DNA from: Pseudomonas sp. PIC25
GTDB taxonomy: Bacteria > Pseudomonadota > Gammaproteobacteria > Pseudomonadales > Pseudomonadaceae
NCBI RefSeq assembly: GCF_002286785.1
Contig: NZ_MUJY01000034.1
Span: 26,324 to 90,323, forward strand
Reading direction: 5' to 3'
Length of the DNA stretch: 64,000 nt
The notes under the pieces were generated by a model. That model was not told where the DNA came from. It worked only from the letters and a program-made list of their open reading frames with translations, and did not search any database. A program made the translations under genes and the position numbers. This document shows positions 24,540 through 34,160 of this stretch, in pieces. Position 1 is the first letter of the stretch; the number at the start of each line of letters is the position of its first letter.

Positions 24540-26054
24540 CTATGGCCTAACCCTGTACACATCCTCGAGATGCCGGCTATAACGCCGGTAAGCCGTTCCA
24601 TAGGCCTGGACGTTGCCCGCCAGCGGCCGCGTCGCCGTCGTTTCATCCAGCCTGACGCAACGCGCGCACAGCTCTTCCAGGGATGCCTCCGGCTCGCGCT
24701 GGCGAGCATGGCACCAGGCCGCTTGGATCGCTGCGCCCAATGCCGCTGCCTCGCTCTGTTCGGCGCCGATTACCGGCACGTCCATGCTGTCGGCGATCAA
24801 CTGTCGCCACATCGCGCTCTTCGCGCCGCCACCGATCAGGCGGATGCTATCGCCTCGGATGCCGTTTTCCCGCAACAGATCGAGCCCGCGCCGCAAGCCG
24901 AAGGTGATGCCTTCCAGCACGGCGCGGCACAGGTTGGCGCGGGTCAGGTTGGCGTAGGTCATACCCAGCAGGCTGGCGCTGGCCTCGGGTAGCGGAGGCA
25001 CCCGTTCGCCGTTGAAGAAGGGCAGCAGGGTGAGTCCTTCGGCCCCGATGGGCGCTTGGGCGGCGAGCCGGGAAAAACTGTCCAGATCGATTGCCAGCAG
25101 CTCGCGGATCAACGCGTTGGCGTTGGTCAGGTTCATGGTGCAGATCAGCGACAGCCAGCCACCCGAAGAGGCACAGAACGAGGCGATCTCCGGCCGGCTG
25201 CCTATCAGTGGCCGGTCTGTCCAGGCGTAGAGGGTACCGGATGTTCCCAGGCTCATGGTGAGGACGCCGGGGCGAATATTGCCGGTGCCGATGGCGCCCA
25301 TCATGTTGTCGCCGCCACCGCTGGAGACCAGAACATCGCGGGACAGGCCGAGCTGCCGGGCCACTTCCGGACGTAGCGTGCCGACAGGTTCGTCGGCGGC
25401 CAGTAACGTAGGCACCGCAGCAGCCAGGCGGCCGGTCGAGTCGATGTGACGCAACAGCTCGACATCCCAGATGCGTCCACGCACATCGAAATAGCCGGTG
25501 CCGGAGGCATCGCCATGTTCGCTGCAATAACGGCCGGTCAGCCAGAAATTCAGGTAGTCGTGGGGCAGCAGGACGTGGGCGATGCGCTTGAACACATTGG
25601 GGTGATGCTCGCGTGTCCAGAGCAGCTTGGACAGCGTATAGCCCGGCGCCAGGACCACGCCCAGGCGGCGGAGCGAGCCTTCGATACCACCCAGGTAGTC
25701 CAGCAACCGCTGGTTCTCCGCCTGGCTTTCCGTATCGCACCAGAGCTTGGCCGGCCGCAGCACGTCGCCCCGCTCATCCAGCAGGACCAGCCCATGCTGC
25801 TGGCCGGAGACCCCGATGCCCCGTACGTCATGACCGTCCACCCCGGCTTCGCCGAGGGCGGCCCGGCACGACTGGACGAGGGCGGCCAGCCACTCCGACG
25901 GCTCCTGTTCGCGGCGGCCGTTCGGGCCTTCGATCAGTCGGTGGGCCACCGCACCCTGGCCAAGCACCTGGCCGCTACGGGCATCGAGGAGCAGGGCCTT
26001 GGTACCCTGGGTGCCGCAATCGATGCCGAGGAAGAGGTCGCCGTGCCTGCTCAT
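24540..26054 (-). CDS. mtlY: Xylulokinase
   Basis: A 504-residue FGGY-family sugar kinase. The N-terminal phosphate-binding strand (FLGIDCGTQGTKALLLD), GIGVSGQQHGLVLLD and the C-terminal ATP-site region (IRLIGGGAKSAMWRQLIADS) fit xylulokinase, which phosphorylates D-xylulose for the pentose phosphate pathway. In the Pseudomonas mannitol/arabitol system this takes the product of arabitol oxidation by the dehydrogenase. The start overlaps the end of the mannitol dehydrogenase gene (ATGA), and this is the last gene of the operon. Confidence 0.92.
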   Translation of the reverse strand: MSRHGDLFLGIDCGTQGTKALLLDARSGQVLGQGAVAHRLIEGPNGRREQEPSEWLAALVQSCRAALGEAGVDGHDVRGIGVSGQQHGLVLLDERGDVLRPAKLWCDTESQAENQRLLDYLGGIEGSLRRLGVVLAPGYTLSKLLWTREHHPNVFKRIAHVLLPHDYLNFWLTGRYCSEHGDASGTGYFDVRGRIWDVELLRHIDSTGRLAAAVPTLLAADEPVGTLRPEVARQLGLSRDVLVSSGGGDNMMGAIGTGNIRPGVLTMSLGTSGTLYAWTDRPLIGSRPEIASFCASSGGWLSLICTMNLTNANALIRELLAIDLDSFSRLAAQAPIGAEGLTLLPFFNGERVPPLPEASASLLGMTYANLTRANLCRAVLEGITFGLRRGLDLLRENGIRGDSIRLIGGGAKSAMWRQLIADSMDVPVIGAEQSEAAALGAAIQAAWCHARQREPEASLEELCARCVRLDETTATRPLAGNVQAYGTAYRRYSRHLEDVYRVRP

Positions 26055-27526
26055 TGCGCCAGTAACCGTTCCAGCGTACGGCTGACGCCGAGGGTTTTCA
26101 GGCTGTGCAGGCTGCGTTCGAAGGCGTCGATGAACGCCGCCGAGCGCGGGATCTTCGGCCCGAAGATTTGCTCCACGCCGAGCAGCCGGGTGCTGAGCCC
26201 TTCGTCATCGGCCACCAGCGCCTGGCAGAACTCCGCGCGTGGGTCGGGAATCCGGTAGCGTTCGCCACGTTCGTCGATGCCGCGCAGGTACAGTGCCCAA
26301 GCCGCGACCACTAGGGACGCACGCTCCAGCGGACGCCCTTCATCGATCAGCCGGTTGATGGTGGGGACGCTGAACTTGGAGAACTTCGACGAGCCATCCG
26401 AGCAGACCCGTTCCAGTTGATCGGCGATGGCACGGTTGGAGAAGCGCTCGATCAGCGTGTGCTTATAGACCTCCAGATCAATGCCTGGGGCGGGCGGTAA
26501 TTGCGGCGTCACGTCCTTGTCCATCCAACCGCGGATGAAGTGCACGAACAACGGGTCCGCCATGGTTTCGTGGACGAAGCGGTAACCGCGCAGGAAGCCC
26601 AGGTAGGTGAGTGCCAGATGGCTGCCGTTGAGCAGCTTAATTTTCATCTCTTCGTAGGGGGTGACGTCGTCAGTGAATTGCACCCCGACTTTTTCCCAGG
26701 CTGGCCGGCCGCTGACGAACTTGTCTTCCAGCACCCACTGCACGAAAGGCTCGCAGACCACCGGCCAGGCGTCGTCGATGCCGTGCCGGTCATGCAGGTC
26801 GAGGCGGTGCCGGGTGCTGGTCATCGGCGTGATGCGGTCAACCATGGCGTTGGGAAAGGTCACGTGCCCGGCGATCCAATCAGCGAGTTCCGGATCGCGA
26901 AGCCGGGCGAAGGCCAGCAGCGCCTTGCGCGTCACATCGCCGTTGTGCGGCAGGTTATCGCAGGACATCACCGTGAACGGCGGTGTGCCGGCGGTGCGGC
27001 GGCGGGCAAGGGCGCCGGCGAGAAAACCGAACAGGCTTTGCGGTGCATCGGGGTGGGCCAGGTCGTGCTGGATTTGCGGCAGTGTGGGATTGAATTCACC
27101 CGTGCTCTCGTTAATGCAATAACCGCCCTCGGTGACGGTGAGGGAGACGATGCGCGTCGCCGGATCGGCCAGCTTGTCGAGCAATGCCTGCGGCGACTCC
27201 TCGGCCAGCAGCATGCCGTTGAGCGCGCCGATCACGCGGACCTCGGTGTCCGCCGTGTCGGCCAGCTCCACCAGGGTGAAGAGATAGTTCTGCTCGGCGA
27301 GGGCATCGCGCATGGCGCGGTCCTCCCGGCGCAGCCCGGCGCCGCAGATTGCCCAGTCGAAGGCTTCGCCATGGTTCATCAGGGCATCGGTGTAGAACGC
27401 CTGATGGGCTCGATGGAAGCCGCCGACCCCGATATGGACGATGCCCTGGCTGAGCCGGGACAGGTCGTAGGTGGGGCGGGCCACTCCGGGCGGCAGATCG
27501 GAAAGGGTGTGCCGGTCTAGTTTCAT
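26051..27526 (-). CDS. mtlD: Mannitol 2-dehydrogenase (long-chain polyol dehydrogenase)
   Basis: A 491-residue NAD-dependent dehydrogenase converting D-mannitol to D-fructose, with activity on arabitol and sorbitol in the characterised P. fluorescens enzyme. The nucleotide-binding motif is GIVHIGVGGFHRAHQ near residue 28. The catalytic signature KIKLLNGSH places Lys295, Asn300 and His303 at the same numbers I recall for the P. fluorescens enzyme, which supports the ATG at 27526 over a start 36 bases upstream. It follows the ABC transporter genes by 99 bases and overlaps the xylulokinase gene. Confidence 0.95.
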   Translation of the reverse strand: MKLDRHTLSDLPPGVARPTYDLSRLSQGIVHIGVGGFHRAHQAFYTDALMNHGEAFDWAICGAGLRREDRAMRDALAEQNYLFTLVELADTADTEVRVIGALNGMLLAEESPQALLDKLADPATRIVSLTVTEGGYCINESTGEFNPTLPQIQHDLAHPDAPQSLFGFLAGALARRRTAGTPPFTVMSCDNLPHNGDVTRKALLAFARLRDPELADWIAGHVTFPNAMVDRITPMTSTRHRLDLHDRHGIDDAWPVVCEPFVQWVLEDKFVSGRPAWEKVGVQFTDDVTPYEEMKIKLLNGSHLALTYLGFLRGYRFVHETMADPLFVHFIRGWMDKDVTPQLPPAPGIDLEVYKHTLIERFSNRAIADQLERVCSDGSSKFSKFSVPTINRLIDEGRPLERASLVVAAWALYLRGIDERGERYRIPDPRAEFCQALVADDEGLSTRLLGVEQIFGPKIPRSAAFIDAFERSLHSLKTLGVSRTLERLLAQ

Positions 27527-27625
27527 GTGTGTGAGGTCCTGGATGCGGAAATCGGTACGCATCCTCCCGGCCCTCGACCTTGGTTGGTTGAAGGCACTGT
27601 GGCGAAGCCCGGGAGGGTGCCGGTT

Positions 27626-28726
27626 TCAGGCGGCCTGGCGAACCGCTCGGGCGACGGCCAGCCCGTCCGCGTCGAACAGATGGCAATGGTCGAGGTCCAG
27701 CGTCAGGCCGATGCGCTCTCCATAGCCGCAGGTGAAGTCGCCGCGTACGCGCAGGGTGAGGTTTTCCTCCGAGTCGGTGCGCACGTGGCAATAGGTGTCG
27801 CTGCCCAGGCGCTCGCTGACGTCGGTGCCGACCATGAGCTGCGCCTGCTCCGGTGGCGCACGGTGGAGATGTTCCGGGCGGATGCCGAGGGTCACCGGGC
27901 TGCCGACGTCCAGCGGTCCGGCCGCCGGCAACCGCAGGGTGCAACCGGCATCCAGGACGACCTCGCAGCCATCGGCGTGCAGGGCGCTGACCCGGCCCCG
28001 GAGGAAGCCCATCTTCGGCGTGCCGAGGAAACCGGCGACGAACAGGTTGGCCGGATGGTTGTACAGCTCCAGCGGCGAGCCGACCTGTTCGATCCGCCCA
28101 CCGTTGAGCACCACCACTTTGTCGGCCAGGGTCATGGCTTCGACCTGATCGTGGGTCACGTAGATCATGGTGGCCTGCAATTCCTTGTGCAGGCGTGCCA
28201 GCTCCAGACGCATCTGCACGCGCAGGGCGGCATCGAGGTTGGACAGCGGCTCGTCGAAGAGGAAGATTTTCGGATTACGCACGATGGCCCGCCCGATCGC
28301 CACGCGCTGGCGCTGGCCACCGGAAAGCTGGCGCGGTTTACGTTCGAGCAGGGGTTCCAGTTCGAGGATGCGCGCGGCCTCGCTGACCTTGCGCTCGACC
28401 TCCTGCTTGTCGGTGCCGGCCAGGTCGAGGGCGAAGGACATGTTCTTGCGCACCGTCATGTGCGGGTACAGCGCATAGGTCTGGAACACCATGGCCAGGT
28501 CGCGTCTGGCCGGACTCTCGTCGGTGATCTCGCGGCCGTCCAGTTCGATGCTGCCGCTGCTGACTTCCTCCAGCCCGGCGATCAGCCGCAGCAGGGTCGA
28601 CTTGCCGCAGCCGGACGGACCGACGAAGACGACGAATTCGCGGTTGCGGATGTCCAGGTCGATGCCCTTGATGATGGCGTGGCCATCGAAGCCTTTTTGC
28701 AGGTTGCGAATCTTCAGGTCTGCCAT
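27626..28726 (-). CDS. mtlK: Mannitol/polyol ABC transporter ATP-binding protein
   Basis: A 366-residue MalK/UgpC-type ATPase. Walker [10 protein letters not shown] is at residues 36-44, with a Q-loop ([11 protein letters not shown]), signature [14 protein letters not shown], Walker [13 protein letters not shown] and switch His in YVTHDQ. A C-terminal TOBE regulatory domain covers about residues 240-366. It energises the MtlEFG importer. AAAGG lies 8 bases before the ATG at 28726. The frame remains open far upstream into mtlG, but that extension overlaps a real gene and is not used. Confidence 0.95.
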   Translation of the reverse strand: MADLKIRNLQKGFDGHAIIKGIDLDIRNREFVVFVGPSGCGKSTLLRLIAGLEEVSSGSIELDGREITDESPARRDLAMVFQTYALYPHMTVRKNMSFALDLAGTDKQEVERKVSEAARILELEPLLERKPRQLSGGQRQRVAIGRAIVRNPKIFLFDEPLSNLDAALRVQMRLELARLHKELQATMIYVTHDQVEAMTLADKVVVLNGGRIEQVGSPLELYNHPANLFVAGFLGTPKMGFLRGRVSALHADGCEVVLDAGCTLRLPAAGPLDVGSPVTLGIRPEHLHRAPPEQAQLMVGTDVSERLGSDTYCHVRTDSEENLTLRVRGDFTCGYGERIGLTLDLDHCHLFDADGLAVARAVRQAA

Positions 28727-28737
28727 GGGAATTACCT

Positions 28738-29571
28738 TTATTTGACGGCGCCGAAGGAGAGGCCGCGCACCAGTTGCTTCTGGCTGATCCAGCCGAAGAC
28801 CAGGATGGGCGCGCAGGCAAGGGTGGAAACTGCGGAGAGCTTGGCCCAGAACAGGCCTTCCGGGCTCGAATAGGAGGCGATCAGCGCGGTCAGCGGCGCG
28901 GCCTTCGCCGAGGTCAGGTTGAGTGACCAGAACGCCTCGTTCCAGCAGAGGATCAGCGATAGCAGCACGGTGGAGGCGATGCCGCCCTTGCTGATCGGCA
29001 GCAGCACCCGGACGATTTCCTGCAGAGTGCCGGCGCCGTCCATGCGCGAGGCTTCGAGGATTTCCCGGGGAATGTCCTTGAAGTAGGTGTACACCATCCA
29101 GACCATGATCGGCAGGTTGATCAGGGTGTAGATCAGTACCAGCACCAGCCGCGTATCCAGCAGGCCGAGGGACTTGGCCAGCAGGTAGATGGGCACCAGC
29201 ACGCCGACTGCCGGCAGCATCTTGGTGGACAGCATCCACAGCAGCGTGCTGCGGGTCCGGCGGGTTTCGAAGAAGGCCATGGAGTAAGCCGCCGGGATGG
29301 CTAATAGCAACCCCAAGCCGGTGGCGCCGAAGGCGATGGTCACCGAGTTCCAGGCGTACTTGAAGTAGCCGCTGCGCTCCTGGATGTGCAGGTAGTTGTC
29401 CAGCGTCGGTACGAAGAAAAACTGCGGCGGCGTGGCGAAGGCGTCGATCTCGGTCTTGAAGCTGGTCAGCAGCATCCAGAAGATCGGGAAGAACAGCAGC
29501 AGCGCCGCGCTCCAGGCCGCCAGCCCGACCAGCCAGGTAGTGAGACGGCGGGATTGAGTGAGAGTCAGCAT
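28738..29571 (-). CDS. mtlG: Mannitol/polyol ABC transporter permease MtlG
   Basis: A 277-residue inner-membrane permease with six predicted membrane helices and the MalG-type EAA loop ([20 protein letters not shown]) that docks on the ATPase. It pairs with MtlF to form the channel. It ends 11 bases before mtlK begins and starts 10 bases after the mtlF stop, in one operon. Confidence 0.94.
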   Translation of the reverse strand: MLTLTQSRRLTTWLVGLAAWSAALLLFFPIFWMLLTSFKTEIDAFATPPQFFFVPTLDNYLHIQERSGYFKYAWNSVTIAFGATGLGLLLAIPAAYSMAFFETRRTRSTLLWMLSTKMLPAVGVLVPIYLLAKSLGLLDTRLVLVLIYTLINLPIMVWMVYTYFKDIPREILEASRMDGAGTLQEIVRVLLPISKGGIASTVLLSLILCWNEAFWSLNLTSAKAAPLTALIASYSSPEGLFWAKLSAVSTLACAPILVFGWISQKQLVRGLSFGAVK

Positions 29572-29581
29572 CGGTCGCTCC

Positions 29582-30514
29582 TCAGGACTTGTCGGTGAGG
29601 TTCTTGCCGAGCATGCGCACCAGCATGATCGCGGCGACGTTGGCGATGAGCACGGCGATCAGCCCTCCCGCCGAGGCCATGCCGACGTCGAACTGCAGCA
29701 ACGCCTGGTTGTAGATCAGGTAGGCCAGGTTGGTGGACGCATAGCCGGGGCCGCCGCTGGTGGTGGTGTAGATTTCGGCGAACACCGAGAGCAGGAAGAT
29801 CGTCTCGATCATCACCACCACGGCGATCGGCCGCGCCAGATGCGGCAGGGTCAGGTGCCAGAAGATCGCCAACGGGCCGGCACCGTCGAGGCGGGCGGCT
29901 TCCTTCTGCTCCTGGTCGAGCGACTGCATGGCGGTCATCAGGATCAGGATGGCGAATGGCAGCCACTGCCAGGACACGATGATCACGATGGACAGCAGCG
30001 GGTGCTGGGCCAGCCAGTCCACCGGCTGCGCGCCGAAGAGTTTCCACAGCGCCGCGAGGATGCCCGAGACCGGATGGAAGATCAGGTTCTTCCAGACCAG
30101 CGCCGAGACCGTCGGCATGATGAAGAACGGCGAGATCAGCAACACCCGGACGATCCCGCGTCCGGCGAAGTCGGCGGCTTCCAGCAGCGCCGAGATGAGC
30201 ACGCCGAACACCACGCTGATCGCCAGCACGCTGCCGACCAGGATCAGCGTGTTGACGGCACCGGGCATGAAGCCGGTGTCGGTGATGAAGAACTCGAAAT
30301 TCTCCAGACCGACGAAGGCGTTCTCGCCCGGATAGAGCAGGTTGTAGCGGATCAGGGAGAAGTACAGGGTCATGCCCAGCGGCACGATCATCCATAGAAG
30401 CAGGACGGCGACCGACGGGCTGACCAGCAGCCAGCCGGGGGAACGTCGGCGCCGAGGGGCGGCTGCCGGCAACGCGGGCAGGGCGGTGGCGGATTTCATC
30501 ACAGAGGTATTCAT
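29582..30514 (-). CDS. mtlF: Mannitol/polyol ABC transporter permease MtlF
   Basis: A 310-residue MalF-like permease. A short, Ala/Pro/Arg-rich cytoplasmic N-terminus is followed by six predicted membrane helices and an EAA loop (EAARLDGAGPLAIFWHLTLP). It forms the translocation channel with MtlG. A GC-rich palindrome lies between it and the preceding binding-protein gene. Confidence 0.94.
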   Translation of the reverse strand: MNTSVMKSATALPALPAAAPRRRRSPGWLLVSPSVAVLLLWMIVPLGMTLYFSLIRYNLLYPGENAFVGLENFEFFITDTGFMPGAVNTLILVGSVLAISVVFGVLISALLEAADFAGRGIVRVLLISPFFIMPTVSALVWKNLIFHPVSGILAALWKLFGAQPVDWLAQHPLLSIVIIVSWQWLPFAILILMTAMQSLDQEQKEAARLDGAGPLAIFWHLTLPHLARPIAVVVMIETIFLLSVFAEIYTTTSGGPGYASTNLAYLIYNQALLQFDVGMASAGGLIAVLIANVAAIMLVRMLGKNLTDKS

Positions 30515-30552
30515 GGCGTTCGCTCCGAGGGGGCGGCGGTGTCGCGGCGGCG

Positions 30553-30564
30553 GGCGGGCCCGCC
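30553..30564. other. GC palindrome between mtlE and mtlF
   Basis: GGCGGGCCCGCC is perfectly self-complementary and sits 8 bases upstream of the mtlE stop codon's end on the + strand map, within the mtlE-mtlF gap. Such structures often protect the upstream binding-protein mRNA and raise its yield over the permeases. That role is inferred. Confidence 0.4.
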
Positions 30565-30571
30565 ACCGGGC

Positions 30572-31879
30572 CTACTTCGGATAGCCGGCGCGCTTCATCT
30601 CGCGGGCCGTGGACTGCTGCGCGGCGGCGAGCACCTGCTCCACCGGCATTTGCCCGGTAAGAGCGGCGGAGAACAGCTTGCCGACCTGAGTGCCGATGGC
30701 CTGGAACTCGGGGATGGTGACCAACTGGATGCCGACGTAGGGCACCGGCTTCAGGGTCGGATTGGCCGGGTCCGCCTTCTTCAAGGCTTCCAGGGTCAGC
30801 TTCGCGAATGGTGCGGCCTGCATGTAGGCATCGTTGTAGGTGGAGGCACGGGTGCCCGGCGGCACGTTGGCGACGCCGTCGGTCTTTGCCACCAGGGCGG
30901 CGTAATCCTTCGAGGTGGCCCAGGTGATGAAGGTCTTCGCCGCGTCCTGGGCCTTGGAACTGGTGGGAATCGCCAGCGCCCAGGAATACATCCAGGCCGC
31001 GCCCTTGTCGGTGACCTGCTGCGGGGCGAAGGCGAAGCCGACCTTGTCGGCCACCTTGCTCTGCGAGGCGTCGGTGACGAAGGAGCCGGCCACACTGGCG
31101 TCGACCCACATGGCGCACTTGCCGCTGTTGAACAGCGCGAGGTTTTCGTTGAAACCATTGCTCGAAGCGCCGGGCGGGCCGTATTGCTTCATCGTGTCGA
31201 CGTAAAAGTTCAACGCCTGGGACCACTCGGGGCCGTTGAATTCCGGCTGCCATTTTTCGTCGAACCAGCGGGCACCGTAGGCGTTCGCCAGGGTGGTGAT
31301 CAGCGCCATGTTCTCGCCCCAGCCGGCTTTGCCGCGCAGGCAGATACCGTACTGCTCCTCGGCGGGTTTGTGCAGCTTGGCGGCGAACCCGGCCATCTGC
31401 TCCCAGGTCGGTTGTTCGGGCATCTTCAGGCTGGCCTGCTCGAACAGGTCGGTACGGTAGTAGGTGAGCGAGCTTTCGGCATAGAACGGCAGGGCGTAGA
31501 GCGTGCCGTTGGCCGACAGCCCCTCGCGTACGGAGGGGAACACATCGTCGAGATCGTAATCGGCGGGCAGGTCCTTCATCGGTTCCAGCCAGCCCTTGCT
31601 GCCCCACAGGGACGCTTCGTACATGCCGATAGTGAGCACGTCGAACTGTCCGCCCTGGGTGGCGATGTCGGTGGTCAGGCGCTGGCGCAGCACGTTCTCT
31701 TCCAGCACCACCCAGTTGAGGGCGATGTCCGGGTGCTGCTGCTCGAAGGTCTTCGACAGCCGCTGCATGCGGATCATGTCGCTGTTGTTGACGGTGGCGA
31801 TGGTGACGGTCTGGGCCGCCAGGGCGAGATTGCCGAGGGTGAGGCAGGCGGTGGCGAGCAGAGCTTTCGCGGGGTTCAT
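30572..31879 (-). CDS. mtlE: Mannitol/polyol ABC transporter periplasmic binding protein
   Basis: A 435-residue extracellular solute-binding protein of the MalE-like family. Signal peptide MNPAKALLATACLTLGNLAL ends LAA before QTVTIATVNNSDMIRMQRL. The body has cluster-1 features (QHPDIALNWVVLEENVLRQR; FDVLTIGMYEASLWGSKGWL). It captures mannitol and related polyols and delivers them to MtlFG. AGGAG is 6 bases before the ATG at 31879; the open frame further upstream lacks a plausible start. First gene of mtlEFGKDY, with a candidate MtlR box about 150 bases upstream. Confidence 0.94.
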   Translation of the reverse strand: MNPAKALLATACLTLGNLALAAQTVTIATVNNSDMIRMQRLSKTFEQQHPDIALNWVVLEENVLRQRLTTDIATQGGQFDVLTIGMYEASLWGSKGWLEPMKDLPADYDLDDVFPSVREGLSANGTLYALPFYAESSLTYYRTDLFEQASLKMPEQPTWEQMAGFAAKLHKPAEEQYGICLRGKAGWGENMALITTLANAYGARWFDEKWQPEFNGPEWSQALNFYVDTMKQYGPPGASSNGFNENLALFNSGKCAMWVDASVAGSFVTDASQSKVADKVGFAFAPQQVTDKGAAWMYSWALAIPTSSKAQDAAKTFITWATSKDYAALVAKTDGVANVPPGTRASTYNDAYMQAAPFAKLTLEALKKADPANPTLKPVPYVGIQLVTIPEFQAIGTQVGKLFSAALTGQMPVEQVLAAAQQSTAREMKRAGYPK

Positions 31880-32029
31880 TTCGCACTCCTGTTCCGCCGC
31901 ACACGGCAGCAGAAACTCGTTATTGTTTTTGTCCTTCCCGCCTTGGCGAACCAGAAAACGGGGAAGAGTGTCGGGAGGCATTACACGCCCCCTGGCGGAG
32001 TTCGGACAAAGCCTTGGCTGCACCTAGAT

Positions 32030-32046
32030 CGATACTTTTTTGCACT
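32030..32046. promoter_or_regulatory. Candidate MtlR operator upstream of mtlE
   Basis: CGATACTTTTTTGCACT matches the box before mtlZ (TGATACGAATTTGCACT) at 13 of 17 positions, with the GATAC and TTTGCACT ends kept. It lies in the 286-base mtlR-mtlE gap, 151 bases before the mtlE ATG. Confidence 0.55.
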
Positions 32047-32165
32047 CATGATCCAGAGGCTGACATACGGGCAAAACGATTCAGCGACAGGGAAATACCC
32101 ATGCCAGAGCGGCAGCGGCAATCGAATGGAGGCAGCGAATAGTACCGGTCTGGCCGGGGCGGGGG

Positions 32166-33068
32166 TCAGGCGAGGTTCTGTTCGGTGAGTCGCTGCACCA
32201 CCAGCCGGCGGTAGCGGGAAGGTGTCATGCCCTTGAGCTGCTGGAAGCGTCGATTGAAGTTGGACAGGTTATTGAAGCCGGACTCGAAACAGACGTCGGT
32301 GACCGGCTTGTCGCTGTCCGCCAGCAGCTCGCAGGACTTGCTGATGCGCAGGCTGTTGACGAATTCGACGAAGCCGCGCCCGGTGGCTTGCTTGAAGAAG
32401 CGCGAGAAATAGGTGGGCTTCATCCCCAGGTGCTCGGCCACTTCCTCCAGCGGCAGCTCGCGCATGTAGTGCGCGAAGATGTAATTCACCGCCAGGTTGG
32501 TGCGGTCGACGTGATTGTCGTCGCCAAGCTGCGCCGACGTGGAGCCGGAGAGCAACTGGTAGTCGTCAGTGGCCGCCAGCAATCCCAGCAGGGCGAGGAA
32601 ATGGCCGAGGCGGGGGATGTCGTCGCTGTCGGCGATCAACTGCATCAGCACCTTGGCCTGGCGGATCGTCTGCGGGTCGTGGAACTGGATGCCATAGCGC
32701 GCCCGCTCGAACAGCGGCGCCAGACCTTTGAGTTCGGAGAACACCGCGGTGGCTGCATCGAACAGCTCGTCGGTGAAATTCACCAGCATGTCGCGCTTGG
32801 ACACCACTTCGCCTTCGTCGACCTGGCTGATCCAGTTATGGGGCAGGTGCGGGCCGGTGAGGAACAGCGTGTCCGGGCCGAAGTTACCGATGTAGTCGCC
32901 GATGAACACCTTGCCCGAGCTGGCGACGATCAGGTGCAGTTCGTATTCCTTGTGGTTGTGCCAGCGTACCAGCGGGCAGGGGAATCCGTGTTCGCGGTAG
33001 ATCAGCGACTTCCCGTTGTGGTCGTCCATCAGCTCATAGGACGGGTCTGTGGTTCTGCTGGCTTTCAT
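32166..33068 (-). CDS. mtlR: AraC-family activator of the mannitol operon
   Basis: A 300-residue regulator. The N-terminal cupin-like sensing domain (FPCPLVRWHNHKEYELHLIV, GDYIGNFGPDTLFLTGPHLP) is followed by two helix-turn-helix units of the AraC/XylS type (LPLEEVAEHLGMKPTYFSRF; VTDVCFESGFNNLSNFNRRF). In P. fluorescens MtlR activates the mtl operon when mannitol, arabitol or glucitol is present, with catabolite control. Here mtlR precedes mtlE in the same orientation. A box related to those before mtlE and mtlZ, but inverted, abuts its start codon, suggesting autoregulation. Confidence 0.94.
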   Translation of the reverse strand: MKASRTTDPSYELMDDHNGKSLIYREHGFPCPLVRWHNHKEYELHLIVASSGKVFIGDYIGNFGPDTLFLTGPHLPHNWISQVDEGEVVSKRDMLVNFTDELFDAATAVFSELKGLAPLFERARYGIQFHDPQTIRQAKVLMQLIADSDDIPRLGHFLALLGLLAATDDYQLLSGSTSAQLGDDNHVDRTNLAVNYIFAHYMRELPLEEVAEHLGMKPTYFSRFFKQATGRGFVEFVNSLRISKSCELLADSDKPVTDVCFESGFNNLSNFNRRFQQLKGMTPSRYRRLVVQRLTEQNLA

Positions 33069-33084
33069 GTGCGGATTCGTATCG
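33069..33084. promoter_or_regulatory. Candidate MtlR operator at the mtlR start
   Basis: The - strand reads CGATACGAATCCGCAC, matching the mtlZ box TGATACGAATTTGCAC at 13 of 16 positions. It directly touches the mtlR start codon, in opposite orientation to the other two boxes, a position suited to repression. Confidence 0.5.
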
Positions 33085-33127
33085 GCGGATGCCGATTCTT
33101 ATAGTTGTTTTGTCCGGCGAAGCAACC

Positions 33128-34075
33128 TCAATTCTGCATACCCAGCTCCCGCCGATATGGCAGGTCCGGGCCAGTACGGGTGCAAGTGATCGCCGCGGCT
33201 TCCGCAGCGAAAGCGAGCAGGGCCTCAAGATCGTCGCGCGACAGGTCGTCCAGCGCGTCCCGGGTATCGAGCCCGCGTTCGGCCAGCCAAGCGAGCAAGG
33301 CGGCTTGGAAGCTGTCGCCGGCCCCCACGCTGTCGCGCACCTCCACAGGGCGTGCCGGTACGCACAGGCGGCCGTGCCGCTGGTTGAACACGCAGGCACC
33401 GTCGCCACCCCGGGTCAGGAACACCAGCCGGCAACCGCGCTCCAGCCAGCCGGCGGCGATTCGTTCGGCATCCTGATTCGGGTACAGCAGGGCCAGGTCT
33501 TCCTCGCTGACCTTAATCAGGTCGGCATGATCCACCAGCTCGTCGAGGCACGTGAGCCAGCGCTGGATATCCGGCTCGACGTTCAGCCGCACGTTGGGAT
33601 CGAGGCTGATGAGCCGCCGACCGCTTTCGCGGCGGACCAGGGCGAGCAAAGTATCGGCGGTGGGCTGTACCACCAGGGAGTAGGAGCCGAGATGGATGCC
33701 GCGAATACGGTCGTCCAGCGTCGGCAGGTGCTCCGGGCCGAGCAACCGGTCGGCACAACCTTCGCCGCGGAAGCTGTAATGCGGCGTGCCTTCGTCGTCC
33801 AGGGCGACCATCGCCAGCGTGGTGGGGGCGTCCAGCTCGACCAGGAACGCCGTGGCCACGCCCTCGTCGTCGAGCACGCGGCGTAGTTGCTGGCCGAGAT
33901 AATCGCGGGACAGGCCGGTGAACAACCCGGCCGCCGCACCGAGTCGGCACAGGCCGAGGGCGACGTTGAACGGCGAGCCGCCGGCCACGGCGTCCAGGGC
34001 AAGCCGGTTGCCGGCCGCACCGGAAGAGGATTCGGCAAAAACATCGAACAAGGCTTCGCCGCAGACCAGATACAT
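33128..34075 (-). CDS. mtlZ: Fructokinase (PfkB family)
   Basis: A 315-residue ribokinase-type sugar kinase. The N-terminal sugar-binding motif is GGSPFNVALGLCRLG and the C-terminal PfkB signature is DSVGAGDSFQAALLAWLAE, with the catalytic Asp in GAGD. It phosphorylates the fructose made from mannitol by MtlD. In P. fluorescens and P. aeruginosa mtlZ follows mtlY at the end of the operon. Here it lies upstream of mtlR, has its own 5' region and a candidate MtlR box, and so seems to be separately expressed. Confidence 0.93.
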   Translation of the reverse strand: MYLVCGEALFDVFAESSSGAAGNRLALDAVAGGSPFNVALGLCRLGAAAGLFTGLSRDYLGQQLRRVLDDEGVATAFLVELDAPTTLAMVALDDEGTPHYSFRGEGCADRLLGPEHLPTLDDRIRGIHLGSYSLVVQPTADTLLALVRRESGRRLISLDPNVRLNVEPDIQRWLTCLDELVDHADLIKVSEEDLALLYPNQDAERIAAGWLERGCRLVFLTRGGDGACVFNQRHGRLCVPARPVEVRDSVGAGDSFQAALLAWLAERGLDTRDALDDLSRDDLEALLAFAAEAAAITCTRTGPDLPYRRELGMQN

Positions 34076-34160
34076 AGGGAAGGCTCCGGATGCGAGGGGT
34101 CGTTGGCTGCGAGCCTAGCGGCGGGCGAGGGAAAACGACAATACGCGATGGCCTGGCGGC

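Noticed and set aside
27626..29239. A 537-residue MtlK fusion reading back into mtlG
   Set aside because: The extension is the antisense-free shadow of mtlG in another frame; MtlK proper starts at 28726 with a good ribosome-binding site.
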